A DNA stretch of 39,491 nt from Bacteroidales bacterium (GTDB lineage Bacteria; Bacteroidota; Bacteroidia; Bacteroidales; Lentimicrobiaceae). Below the pieces are notes generated by a model. That model was not told the DNA's origin and did no database searches. It was given only the letters and a program-made list of their open reading frames with translations. Of the stretch, positions 32,305 to 39,491 are shown in pieces. Every line of letters begins with the position of its first letter. Within the stretch, counting starts at the first letter, position 1. Where the stretch lies: positions 6,488-45,978 of the forward strand of contig JALHHH010000021.1 of assembly GCA_022837485.1 (NCBI GenBank). The letters are read 5' to 3'. Position numbers and translations under genes: made by a program.

Positions 32305-32320
32305 AATACTGCGTTTTTGT

Positions 32321-32947
32321 TCAAAAATTCAGGCTAAGTCTTATACCCGTTGCCGGTGCACTTCTATCGGCACCGGGAATCCTGTCCGGTAAAAAGACCG
32401 GATCGACCCGCATCGACAGATTGTCGGAGATGTCGTAGTCGAAAAAGTGTGCATCCACGGTGGCATCCAGTACATTTAAAATATACAATGCCGCGCTGTA
32501 GATGATATGAAGTTCTACCTTTCTGCGGTAAAAATCCCTGCCTCTGAGCAGGTCGTTTGGATTCGGATATCGTATCACGTATTCATTATCCGTAGGTTCA
32601 GTATTTCCGCTGGTAATATACTGGTAAGCTTCGGTAAATTTTTTCATCTCGTCGGCATTCAGCTTTATGGTATAACCCAGGTATCCGAATCCGGCATAGA
32701 TTACCGGGATTTTCCAGTATTTCCTGTTGTAAGCCTGACCAAGCCCCGGCAGTGCCAGCGAATAGATGGTTGCTTTGTGCGGCGAATGCAGTTCAGGAAC
32801 CGTGGGATCGGCTTCAGAGACCGGATTCGTGTTGCGGGTCTCCTGGGCACGTATTTCTTGAATCCCTGCATTTAAAAGCATGACAACAACCATCAGCGGG
32901 ATCACTAATCCTATAAATGGGCGGTTGATGGTTGAGCTAAATTTCAT
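32321..32947 (-). CDS. DUF5683 domain protein
   Basis: A 208-residue envelope protein with an N-terminal hydrophobic segment (FIGLVIPLMVVVMLLNAG) acting as signal or anchor. The DUF5683 region starts at HSPHKATIYSLALPGLGQAY, continues with RKYWKIPVIYAGFGYLGY (a second hydrophobic stretch) and DFYRRKVELHIIYSAALYIL, and ends in an IRLSLNF-type barrel-like strand. The family is found next to parAB in Bacteroidota and has no established function. The ATG at 32947 was preferred to a TTG at 32983 that would overlap parB; it lies 22 bases past the parB stop. Confidence 0.88.
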   Translation of the reverse strand: MKFSSTINRPFIGLVIPLMVVVMLLNAGIQEIRAQETRNTNPVSEADPTVPELHSPHKATIYSLALPGLGQAYNRKYWKIPVIYAGFGYLGYTIKLNADEMKKFTEAYQYITSGNTEPTDNEYVIRYPNPNDLLRGRDFYRRKVELHIIYSAALYILNVLDATVDAHFFDYDISDNLSMRVDPVFLPDRIPGADRSAPATGIRLSLNF

Positions 32948-32969
32948 TTTATGGATGAACTGTCCCGGA

Positions 32970-33860
32970 TTAACGTGAAGCAAGTTCGTTAAGTATGTTC
33001 TCCAGCTGTTTTTGTGAACTGAAACTTATAACGATATTCCCTTTGCCACGCTGGTTAATTTGAACGTTCACCCTGGTATTGAATCTTCCGGCGACGTTTT
33101 CACGTACCGAATTCAGCTCGGCCGGCAGCTGAACGCTGACTTTTTCCTTTGGGGCAGCCGTTTGCTTGCTGAGGTTTCGTACGATTTCTTCCACCTCGCG
33201 GACAGATAAGTCTTTGGTGACGATATTTTTCAGTATAGCTACCTGGGTTTCCTCATCATCAATGCTGATAAGCGCCCGTGCATGGCCCATGCTCAGTTTG
33301 TTGTCGCGGATGGCAACCTGAAGCTCGGCCGGAAGTTTAAGCAGCCGGATATAGTTGGTAACGGTGGTTCTGTTTTTTCCAACGCGCTGACTAAGTTCTT
33401 CCTGCGTAAGCTCGCATTCTTCTATCAGTCGCTGATAGCTGATGGCAATTTCAAGAGCGTTCAGATTTTCCCTCTGAATGTTTTCAACCAGGGCCATTTC
33501 GAGCATCTGCTGGTCATTGGCGATGCGAATGTAACATGGTATTACATCGAGACCTGCTATTTTCGAAGCTTTTAGTCTGCGTTCACCGGAAATGAGCTGG
33601 TACTTGTCATATCCCATCTTCCTTACGGTGATGGGCTGAATGATTCCCTGTTCCCGGATGGAATCGGCAAGTTCATTCAGCGCTTCCTCGTCAAACTCTT
33701 CGCGCGGCTGAAAGGGGTTGGATTCAATCTGGATGATGGGCAGCGATGCAATGGCGCCTGCAACAAAATTGCCGGAAATGTCGCTTGATGTGATGTCGGT
33801 TTCCGGGCTTTCAAGTATGGCGCTAAGCCCGCGACCGAGGGCTTTCTTTTTAGGATTCAT
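32970..33860 (-). CDS. parB: Chromosome partitioning protein ParB
   Basis: A 296-residue DNA-binding CTPase-type segregation protein that loads at parS and works with ParA. The N-terminal domain shows NPFQPREEFDEEALNELADS, given as NPFQPR and LADSIREQG, followed by GIIQPITVR and the CTP-binding box ISGERRLKASKIAG. The central helix-turn-helix is in TQEELSQRVGKNRTTVTNYI (20 residues), and the C-terminal dimerisation part ends in KQLENILNELASR. The ATG lies within the end of parA, an 11-base overlap, so translation is coupled. I found no perfect parS palindrome in the window. Confidence 0.97.
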   Translation of the reverse strand: MNPKKKALGRGLSAILESPETDITSSDISGNFVAGAIASLPIIQIESNPFQPREEFDEEALNELADSIREQGIIQPITVRKMGYDKYQLISGERRLKASKIAGLDVIPCYIRIANDQQMLEMALVENIQRENLNALEIAISYQRLIEECELTQEELSQRVGKNRTTVTNYIRLLKLPAELQVAIRDNKLSMGHARALISIDDEETQVAILKNIVTKDLSVREVEEIVRNLSKQTAAPKEKVSVQLPAELNSVRENVAGRFNTRVNVQINQRGKGNIVISFSSQKQLENILNELASR

Positions 33861-34665
33861 TTTCAGATTTGATTTGTTTTTCCGATGATTTTATCCTGGT
33901 CAGATTGTTTTTCTGAAGTATTTCGCGGGCCAGATTCAGGTAACTGATTGCTCCTGTACTGTTGATGTCGTGCATGATGATGGTCTCCCCGAAACTTGGA
34001 GCTTCGCCCAATTTGGTGTTTCTGTTAATAAGTGTTTCAAAGACCATGTCCTGAAAATGGGCTTTTACCTCATCCACAACCTGGTTCGAGAGCCTGAGCC
34101 TGGAATCGTACATGGTGAGTAAAATACCTTCAATGTCAAGAGAGGTATTGAGCCGCTGCTGAACAATCTTGATGGTATTAAGCAGTTTGCCCAGTCCCTC
34201 AAGAGCAAAGTATTCGCATTGAACCGGAATAATAACCGAATCGGCTGCCACCAGTGAGTTGACTGTTATCAGACCAAGGGAAGGGGAGCAATCGATGATC
34301 ATGAAATCGTATTCATCCTTGATTTTATGTAATACCTTACGCATCATGAATTCCCGGTTAGGCTGATTGATCATCTCAATCTCTGCCCCAACAAGGTCGA
34401 TGTGCGCTGGTAAAAGATCCAGATTTGGTGTGGATGTGGAAAGTATGATATTCAATGGCTCCACTTCATCCATCAGACATTCGTAAATGCTCGTTTTAAT
34501 ATTTTTGGGATCAAAGCCTACACCCGAGGTTGAATTTGCCTGAGGGTCAGCATCTATTATAAGCGAGCGGTATTCCAGTACAGCAAGAGCAGCGCCAAGG
34601 TTTATAGCGGTTGTTGTTTTTCCTACTCCACCCTTTTGATTGGCGACAGCGATTATTTTTCCCAT
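33850..34665 (-). CDS. parA: Chromosome partitioning ATPase ParA (Soj)
   Basis: A 271-residue deviant Walker ATPase that moves or positions replicated origins with ParB. The deviant Walker A is KGGVGKTT in MGKIIAVANQKGGVGKTTTA, Walker A' is in LIIDADPQANST, and Walker B is FMIIDCSPSLG. The start MGKII at 34665 is the family norm; an upstream in-frame ATG at 34695 would add ten residues of no known role. A -7 box (TACCTTTG) lies 66 bases upstream of the chosen ATG. The 3' end overlaps parB by 11 bases. It is the first gene of the long minus-strand run to DUF4412. Confidence 0.97.
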   Translation of the reverse strand: MGKIIAVANQKGGVGKTTTAINLGAALAVLEYRSLIIDADPQANSTSGVGFDPKNIKTSIYECLMDEVEPLNIILSTSTPNLDLLPAHIDLVGAEIEMINQPNREFMMRKVLHKIKDEYDFMIIDCSPSLGLITVNSLVAADSVIIPVQCEYFALEGLGKLLNTIKIVQQRLNTSLDIEGILLTMYDSRLRLSNQVVDEVKAHFQDMVFETLINRNTKLGEAPSFGETIIMHDINSTGAISYLNLAREILQKNNLTRIKSSEKQIKSENES

Positions 34666-34731
34666 TTTCAGCGAGTTGTCCGTTTGGAAGGGCATTGGTG
34701 TGTTGAGAAATTGTTATGCCCGAATGTCTGA

Positions 34732-34739
34732 CAAAGGTA
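34732..34739 (-). promoter_or_regulatory. -7 promoter box for the parA-led operon
   Basis: Reads TACCTTTG on the minus strand, a full TAnnTTTG match, 36 bases before the alternative ATG and 66 before the chosen ATG of parA. The -33 element is not clear. Confidence 0.6.
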
Positions 34740-35095
34740 CATATTTTTATTCCACATCTATTCCGGCCGGTGCAGGGTGTTGATAAAAAAATGAGAAATG
34801 CCGGCAGACCCGAACCCGTGGAATGCGATTTGCCGTTCAGAATTATTGCAACCTGAATGCGCTGGCCCGATAGCCGGTGAAACTAAATGGATTGTTCCTA
34901 TAACCCGGTATGAACTCCCGGTATCCTAATAATAAAAACAGGGTTAATTGTTTACAGCCCGGTGAAGTGCTGACTTTACGCATAAGCAGACCGGATAAGC
35001 GCTTGTTATTTCCAGCGTAAGCTCCGGTCTTATCCAGCGACATTGGAAATGAGACTGAAGAGCTTTCTGTTTGCCCGAAAGTGCAATAAGTCGGA
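34740..35095. other. Gene-free stretch between DUF3276 and parA, with a hairpin
   Basis: No convincing gene is present. A 66-residue open frame (34843-35043, minus) has no recognisable features. The clearest structure is an inverted repeat: AGACCGGA (34988-34995) with TCCGGTCT (35023-35030), and inside it a CGCT/AGCG pairing. There is no T-run on either side, so it is not a normal terminator. CCCGGTAT also occurs twice as a direct repeat between 34900 and 34925. Confidence 0.45.
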
Positions 35096-35434
35096 TTAAT
35101 TGGCTAATTCGTCGGTAATGCGGCTGGTTTTTTCAAGAATTTCCGAACTTAGTTCGCGGAATTCCGCAACATCGTCCTCGGTTCCGATAAATGCAATGGC
35201 TTCAGCCAGGCCCGTAACGAAATTCCTGAAATCTTCACGATAAAGAAAGATTTTATGCTTCTCGTAGAAATACTTCTCCTGCCCCTCGTCATACTTGCGC
35301 TTGCTTTCGGTTATGGTAATGTACTTCTCCTCAGACCGGGTGAGCTTGACATCGAAAAAATATGTCCTCTTGCCCGCTTTAATTGCATTGGAATATACAT
35401 CGCCCTGATGAAGGGTGTTGCTGGTTTCTTCCAT
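35096..35434 (-). CDS. DUF3276 (PUR-alpha-like) nucleic-acid-binding protein
   Basis: A 112-residue cytoplasmic protein with the PUR repeat pattern: GKRTYFFDVKLTRSEEKYIT (20 residues), ITESKRKYDEG, then KHKIFLYREDFRNFVTGLAE and AIAFIG. Bacterial members fold like eukaryotic PUR-alpha and bind single-stranded DNA and RNA, with no firm physiological role known. The C-terminal tail is helical and acidic. It appears to be a single-gene unit with a promoter box 32 bases upstream; it is divergent from nusB. Confidence 0.92.
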   Translation of the reverse strand: MEETSNTLHQGDVYSNAIKAGKRTYFFDVKLTRSEEKYITITESKRKYDEGQEKYFYEKHKIFLYREDFRNFVTGLAEAIAFIGTEDDVAEFRELSSEILEKTSRITDELAN

Positions 35435-35465
35435 GTTTGTTTTATGTTGTTTTTTGGTTGCAATG

Positions 35466-35498
35466 CAAAATTATTTAAAAATCAACCGGATCGGCAAA
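35466..35498 (-). promoter_or_regulatory. Promoter of the DUF3276 gene
   Basis: On the minus strand TTTG (35498-35495) and TAATTTTG (35473-35466) are separated by 21 bases, a good -33/-7 pair. The -7 box lies 31 bases before the ATG. Confidence 0.65.
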
Positions 35499-35773
35499 AA
35501 AATGAAAAAAACTTATGATGAATCTGATATGTATCAGTAAATCAGCGTATAACAAGAAAATTAATAGTGTAAAACATGATATATATATATTGTAAATACG
35601 TTGATTATTTAAATAAATAGTTCAATGTTTACAGATTCAGGATACATTTCGGAATGTAAAATTGCACTGATTTTAAAACTCAGATAATCAGCTTTGTACA
35701 AATTTAACGTGCAGTTTTTCTGATCATTATGGCTTTGTTCTGAGATTTATATGCGTATTTCGGGTTAAAAATG
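35499..35773. other. AT-rich gene-free stretch between DUF3276 and nusB
   Basis: This divergent intergenic region is markedly AT-rich, with an ATATATATAT run near 35580. I see no gene, no DnaA-box cluster and no clear hairpin. It probably only holds the two promoters at its edges. Confidence 0.5.
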
Positions 35774-35781
35774 TATTTTTG
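35774..35781 (+). promoter_or_regulatory. -7 promoter box for nusB
   Basis: TATTTTTG, a full TAnnTTTG match, 36 bases before the nusB ATG at 35818. Confidence 0.6.
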
Positions 35782-35817
35782 CAGCCGCAAATTTTCAGTT
35801 CATTTACCATTTTTTTC

Positions 35818-36749
35818 ATGCTAAGCAGAAGGCATTTAAGGATCAAGGTGCTACAATCTTTGTACGCATATTTCCAAACCTCCGACGGCCAGGTCAATCT
35901 TATAGAGAAGGGCCTGCTTTCCAGTATTGAAAGCATCTACGACTTATATATTTACCTGCTTTCCGCGATTCTGGAAACGAGGGATTTTGCTGAAAACAGA
36001 CTGGAAGACGCCCGTCAGAAATTTCTTGCTTTATTGAAAATGCTTTCCTGAAACAACTTGCCAGTAACCGGGATCTTCAGAAACACATTGGCAGACTGAA
36101 AATCTCATGGGCTGATTACCAGGAAACGTTTCGTAAGATCTACAATAATTTCCGAAATTCGGAAATGTATGCCAGTTATATGAACGCCCCTTCGTCTTCC
36201 TATCGTGGCGACAAAGACATTGTTCTGGCGATGTTTTCCGAATTTATGTTTAATAATGAGGTTTTTACAAGCATTTTCGAGGAGAAAAACATCCATTGGG
36301 CCGACGATATCGATACGGCTGCCACTCTGGTTGCCAAAACCTTCCGTAAGTGGACCTTCACCATGGATGATTATCAGACTCTGCCACCGCTTATGATTAA
36401 TCCCGATGAGGAAGGGGAAGATCTGATTAAGGATTTTGTTTTGAAACTTTTCAGAAAAACCATTCTTAACAGCGAAGAATCCGGAAAACGGATCGCTGAA
36501 AGAGCTCAGAATTGGGAGCTTGAAAGGATTGCCGTTTTGGATGTCATCATCCTGAAAATGGCTCTCTGCGAATTCATGGAATTTCCGACCATCCCCGTCA
36601 AAGTCACCATTAACGAATACATCGAAATATCCAAAGAATACAGTACCCCCCGCAGCCGGCAGTTTGTGAACGGTATGCTCGATAAACTGGTTTCCGACCT
36701 TCGCGAAATCGGAGCAATTAAGAAGACGGGCCGGGGACTTCTTGAATAA
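35818..36749 (+). pseudogene. nusB: Transcription antitermination factor NusB, split by a frameshift
   Basis: NusB binds boxA RNA with S10 (NusE) in rRNA antitermination. The gene is in two frames. The first part starts MLSRRHLRIKVLQSLYAYFQ, continues through SSIESIYDLYIYLLSAI and DARQKFLA, and stops at 36051. The second part is open in the -1 frame from about 35994 and reads FIENAFLKQLASNRDLQKHI from 36030 on, through the conserved C-terminal NusB fold (VTINEYIEISKEYSTPRSRQ, FVNGMLDKL). Bacteroidota NusB, from memory, has a PTEEDxxPNxx-type motif of about 11 residues between KFLA and FIEN; it is absent, suggesting a deletion of about 34 bases rather than a one-base read error. No classic -1 slippery heptamer is visible. 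The C-terminal part has ATGs such as 36165 that could give a truncated product. Confidence 0.8.
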
Positions 36750-36757
36750 GAACCTTT

Positions 36758-37198
36758 ATGAATAAGTATCCGGAAATACAAATCAGGGAATTTGCGCCGG
36801 ACGACTTTCCAGCCGTTGAAGCGTTCTGGAACGAAAACGGATTGGGCGGCAGTCATAGGGGCGATACTCCGGAAGTGATCTGTAATACCATTAAATTCGG
36901 AGCTCACCTTTTGCTGATGATCGACGACTGCAACATCCTTGTCGGTACTTCCTGGCTGACAAACGACCGCCGACGCACATATCTGCATCATTTTGGAATA
37001 GCCGGATCGCACAGGGGCAGGGGGCTTGCCAAACTCCTTCTCGAAAAAAGTATTGAAATTGCCAGAGCCGACGGTTATCAGATAAAAATTGAAGTTCACC
37101 GCGACAATCTTCCGGCACTCAAACTTTATGCCGGTGCAGGTTTTTGTCCGCTGGGAGATTACGATGTGTTCATTATAAGGGATTTATCTGCTCTATAG
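36758..37198 (+). CDS. GNAT family N-acetyltransferase
   Basis: A 146-residue acetyl-CoA-dependent transferase. The acetyl-CoA-binding motif A is IAGSHRGRGLAKLLLEKSIE (20 residues; R/Q-x-x-G-x-G/A pattern as RGRGLA) and motif B is NLPALKLYAGAGFCPLGDYD (20 residues). The N-terminal EIQIREFAPDDFPAVEAFW is typical. It begins 8 bases after the nusB stop and is probably co-transcribed with it. The substrate cannot be predicted; RimI-like protein acetylation or small-molecule acetylation are both possible. Confidence 0.92.
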   Translation: MNKYPEIQIREFAPDDFPAVEAFWNENGLGGSHRGDTPEVICNTIKFGAHLLLMIDDCNILVGTSWLTNDRRRTYLHHFGIAGSHRGRGLAKLLLEKSIEIARADGYQIKIEVHRDNLPALKLYAGAGFCPLGDYDVFIIRDLSAL

Positions 37199-37320
37199 CG
37201 CTTAACGCATAACCTTTACCCTGCGGATTACACTTCTACGGTCTGATCTTTCTACCTTCCGAAAAACTCCGTTAAATGAATATGTCGTGCGTTTATGAAA
37301 CAGCGTCACGTGATTTTAAT

Positions 37321-37328
37321 TACCTTTG
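37321..37328 (+). promoter_or_regulatory. -7 promoter box for the DUF1573-yajC-ybbR run
   Basis: TACCTTTG, a full TAnnTTTG match, 40 bases before the ATG at 37369. A perfect DnaA-box 9-mer (TGTGGATAA, 37339-37347) lies in the predicted leader. Confidence 0.6.
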
Positions 37329-37368
37329 CGGTGTCCTCTGTGGATAAACAGATTTTTCTAAAACAGCT

Positions 37369-37857
37369 ATGAGACAGTTTTTTTTCAAAGCACTTATACT
37401 CATTTCGGCCACTGCGTTCCTGACAGGCTTATCTTCCTGCGGTAACCGGAATGGAAGCGGAGACCTTCTCCCCCCAGATATTGTGAATAATCCCAATACC
37501 GCAGGTGGTAGCCCCGAAACCGGAAAACTGCCCGTTCTTGAATTTGAAACCGATTTTCATGATTTCGGACGGGTAATTCAAGGCGAAAAAGTTTCGTATA
37601 ATTTTAAATTCGTGAACTCCGGCAAATCGGATCTCATTATTTCAAAGGTGAGCTCTTCCTGCGGATGTACCGTTCCCGACTTCCCGCGTACTCCCATAAA
37701 ACCGGGCGAAAGCGGAAAAATTTCCGTGAAGTTCGATAGCGAACGGCGCAGGGGATTCCAGAATAAAACAGTTACAATTATCAGCAATACCCAGCCGAAC
37801 AGTCAGGTGTTGCGAATCAAGGCTCAGGTGATCCTTCCTGAAGAGGTGAACCGGTGA
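37369..37857 (+). CDS. DUF1573 domain lipoprotein
   Basis: A 162-residue protein with a lipoprotein signal ending LTGLSSCGNRNG (Cys24). The single DUF1573 domain (about 55-158) is an Ig-like module: EFETDFHDFGRVIQGEKVSY (20 residues), then FKFVNSGKSDLIISKVSSSC, with the CGCTVPDFP motif and KPGESGKISVKFD. Such proteins are abundant in Bacteroidota envelopes and have no settled role. It sits between nusB-GNAT and yajC in an order I recall as conserved in Bacteroidales, 34 bases before yajC. Confidence 0.92.
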   Translation: MRQFFFKALILISATAFLTGLSSCGNRNGSGDLLPPDIVNNPNTAGGSPETGKLPVLEFETDFHDFGRVIQGEKVSYNFKFVNSGKSDLIISKVSSSCGCTVPDFPRTPIKPGESGKISVKFDSERRRGFQNKTVTIISNTQPNSQVLRIKAQVILPEEVNR

Positions 37858-37891
37858 TCGGATCTTATTATTAACCCAAACTTTTGAGACA

Positions 37892-38212
37892 ATGCTTACA
37901 AACACATTGCTGATGGCCCCCCAGGAAGGTGGCAGCGGATACAGTTCACTGATCTTCCTGTTACTAATCATGGTTGTTTTCTATTTCTTCTTTATCAGGC
38001 CTCAGGCAAAAAAGGCCAAGGATATGCGCAAGTACCGGGAAGCTCTTAAAAAAGGCGATAAAGTTGTTACCATTGGAGGTATCCATGGCAAAATCATTGA
38101 AGTACAGGAGACTACCTTTACCATTGAAGTAGAAGACGGTTCGCGCTTCAGGGTTGAAAAATCTGCTATCGCCGGCGACTCAACCGAACAACTGGCCAAT
38201 CAACAGAAATAG
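37892..38212 (+). CDS. yajC: Preprotein translocase subunit YajC
   Basis: A 106-residue inner-membrane accessory of the Sec translocon that associates with SecDF. One membrane helix (about 20-37; SSLIFLLLIMVVFYFFFIRP, 20 residues) is followed by the family sequence RPQAKKAKDMRKYREALKKG (20 residues), then DKVVTIGGIHGKIIEV and a short beta domain. It lies 34 bases after the DUF1573 gene and 31 bases before the YbbR-like gene, fitting one transcript. Confidence 0.96.
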   Translation: MLTNTLLMAPQEGGSGYSSLIFLLLIMVVFYFFFIRPQAKKAKDMRKYREALKKGDKVVTIGGIHGKIIEVQETTFTIEVEDGSRFRVEKSAIAGDSTEQLANQQK

Positions 38213-38243
38213 TTGATCATTAAATTGTTTAACTTCTCCGGCA

Positions 38244-39245
38244 GTGAACGCATTTAACAACATCCTGAACAACCGGATTAGAAAGCCCATGGACGGAAAG
38301 CTGAGAGTTCGGCTTTCCGTTTTTTTTATTTGTATACTCATAGCCGTAGCGCTCTGGGGAATGATTAAACTTACCAAAGAATACCAGGTTCCACTCAAAT
38401 TCAGCATCAACCTTACCGAATTGCCCGATGACAGAGTTCTCGTTTCCAATCCCGATTCCATTATCACCCTTACTCTGAAAGCCAAAGGTCTGGACTTGTA
38501 TTCCCGTATGCTTAATCAAAAAAAGAATACCATTACTCTCAGCCTCAGAAATATGCGACTGATTCGCTCAGGCAACCTTTATTCAGGATACCTGAGGACC
38601 TCCCGACTCAACGGTGTTATTTCCGGACAATTGCCAGGAGGTGTTGAACTTGTTGGTATTGAGCCGGATACTCTTCGTTTCGAATTTGAACGCAGTGTAC
38701 GGAAAAAAGTTGCCGTTATCCCTGATGTAAAACTTGATTTTGCGCGACAGTATCAATTATACGACTCAATCCGGATTGAACCGGATTCCATTTATATAAC
38801 CGGGAGAAAAGAAATTTTAGATACAATTGCCTTCCTCAGAACCAAGTATACGGCATTCCAAAACCTCAGAGAAAACATCACCGGTTACCTTATACTCAAA
38901 ACTCCGGCTGTTTGGCCACCGGTGCAGCTTGCTCGCGACAGCGTTAAAATGGAGCTTGTTGTGGAAAAGTTTACAGAAGCAACCATAGAAGTTCTGGTTT
39001 CAATGAAGGCCGGTGAGCGAAGTCAGGCCTACCGTACTTTCCCTGAGAAGGTTACGCTGACATGCCGGGTTGCAATGCGCGATTATAACCGCGTTGATCC
39101 CGGTCTTTTTGTAGCATCCATCGATCCTGCAGCATCCGATGTTTCCGGAAACAACAGGCTGCCTGTTGAGATTATCCGGGCTCCTTCCTTCGCAAAAGTG
39201 ATACGCATTGAACCCGAGAAAGTAGAATACCTTCTTCTGCAATAA
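38244..39245 (+). CDS. YbbR-like domain protein
   Basis: A 333-residue inner-membrane protein with one N-terminal membrane helix (SVFFICILIAVALWGMIKL at about 25-43) and a periplasmic part made of YbbR-like beta modules (about 50-125, 145-230 and 235-333). Typical strings are DRVLVSNPDSIITLTLKAKG (20 residues) and YDSIRIEPDSIYITGRKEIL (20 residues). In Firmicutes YbbR/CdaR regulates a diadenylate cyclase; in Bacteroidota the role is unclear. The start could be GTG at 38244, used here, or ATG at 38289; the second leaves only nine residues before the helix. It follows yajC by 31 bases and precedes coaE, an order I recall in other Bacteroidales. Confidence 0.88.
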   Translation: MNAFNNILNNRIRKPMDGKLRVRLSVFFICILIAVALWGMIKLTKEYQVPLKFSINLTELPDDRVLVSNPDSIITLTLKAKGLDLYSRMLNQKKNTITLSLRNMRLIRSGNLYSGYLRTSRLNGVISGQLPGGVELVGIEPDTLRFEFERSVRKKVAVIPDVKLDFARQYQLYDSIRIEPDSIYITGRKEILDTIAFLRTKYTAFQNLRENITGYLILKTPAVWPPVQLARDSVKMELVVEKFTEATIEVLVSMKAGERSQAYRTFPEKVTLTCRVAMRDYNRVDPGLFVASIDPAASDVSGNNRLPVEIIRAPSFAKVIRIEPEKVEYLLLQ

Positions 39246-39416
39246 TTATTTTACCCAAACAGGCAGTGTAAATTCTGAAAAAACGATCCGGAAGAATCCT
39301 TGTTTATCTCGGGAGTTCCATGGATCCGATCGTTACAGCCGGAACAGATATTTTGCGTTAAATATGTAAATAACTGTTTTTAGCCATACGAAGCATGCTA
39401 CCTGTCCATTTTTTGG

Positions 39417-39424
39417 TAAATTTG
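39417..39424 (+). promoter_or_regulatory. Possible -7 box for coaE
   Basis: TAAATTTG fits TAnnTTTG and lies 53 bases before the ATG at 39478. The stretch 39246-39416 shows no gene. Confidence 0.45.
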
Positions 39425-39477
39425 TCTTAATAACCTGTCGGTATGAATTCTGCAGGTTTTTTTAATGAACCTTTAGA

Positions 39478-39491
39478 ATGATCAAAGTCGG
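39478..39491 (+). CDS. coaE: Start of dephospho-CoA kinase (cut by window edge)
   Basis: Only the first five codons (MIKVG) are present. They match the usual start of CoaE (MIKVGITGGIGSGKS in many bacteria), and coaE is the gene expected after yajC and the YbbR-like gene in Bacteroidales. The call rests mainly on gene order and would be settled by the next 30 bases. Confidence 0.5.

Noticed and set aside
34843..35043. A 66-codon open frame on the minus strand in the spacer before parA
   Set aside because: It has no signal, domain or family resemblance, contains the hairpin arms, and has no promoter box in front.
35499..35773. The AT-rich spacer as a replication origin
   Set aside because: No cluster of DnaA boxes and no dnaA or dnaN nearby; AT richness alone is common between divergent promoters.
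35994..36051. Programmed -1 frameshifting in nusB
   Set aside because: No X-XXY-YYZ slippery heptamer in the correct phase and no clear downstream pseudoknot were seen; the missing linker also argues for deletion.
37309..37314. CACGTG at 37309 as a parS site
   Set aside because: The flanks do not form the TGTTT...AAACA arms; only the hexamer core matches.
1..39491. tRNA genes, CRISPR arrays, insertion sequences or prophage genes
   Set aside because: No T-loop-like tRNA pattern, no regularly spaced repeats, and no transposase or integrase motifs were found on either strand.

Overview
This window looks like chromosomal core sequence from a Bacteroidota bacterium, most likely of the order Bacteroidales and probably anaerobic. 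The evidence is a type IX secretion (T9SS) type A C-terminal domain at the left edge, a TonB-dependent receptor paired with a DUF4249 lipoprotein, a GWxTD protein, DUF3276, DUF5683 and DUF1573 family proteins, the large Bacteroidota form of LepB, and many TAnnTTTG -7 boxes in front of genes. HydE, a maturase for [FeFe]-hydrogenase, points to hydrogen metabolism. I saw no insertion sequence, phage, CRISPR array, tRNA or rRNA.

Layout. 1-1700: end of a T9SS-secreted protein with a terminator, an outer-membrane protein, and a 42-residue lipoprotein gene with its own promoter and terminator. 1805-6899: ung, an OmpP1/FadL transporter, an M23/LysM peptidase and a GWxTD lipoprotein. 6946-9605: hydE, thyA and folA. 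9612-15807 (minus): dnaB, a secreted protein of the family often called 'asparagine synthetase B', then the receptor and its DUF4249 partner. 16072-20186: a TlpA-like thioredoxin, then on the minus strand a 3'-5' exonuclease, a periplasmic FKBP isomerase and a DUF2779 nuclease. 20423-22910: a lipoprotein, MnmD and a NUDIX hydrolase with overlapping ends, meeting acylphosphatase head-on. 22882-24571 (minus): a NUDIX-type regulator, a conserved unknown and acyP. 24957-34665 (minus): a cytochrome-b-like membrane protein, ftsK-lolA, and the run parA-parB-DUF5683-dapB-lepB-ppi-DUF4412. 35096-39491: a DUF3276 protein, then nusB (broken), a GNAT enzyme, DUF1573, yajC, a YbbR-like protein and the first codons of coaE.

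The genes mostly serve housekeeping: DNA repair and nucleotide supply (ung, thyA, folA), replication and segregation (dnaB, parAB, ftsK), and envelope building and export (lepB, lolA, yajC, M23 peptidase, FKBP, TlpA). I do not see a clear new multi-gene system. The points most worth checking are nusB lying in two reading frames with an apparent internal deletion, a DUF2779 protein that keeps its Cas4-like nuclease motifs but has lost the catalytic acids of its C-terminal exonuclease half, a 70-nt three-tier hairpin between DUF4412 and ftsK, an orphan terminator at 20229-20253, and the unannotated small lipoprotein unit at 1516-1734.
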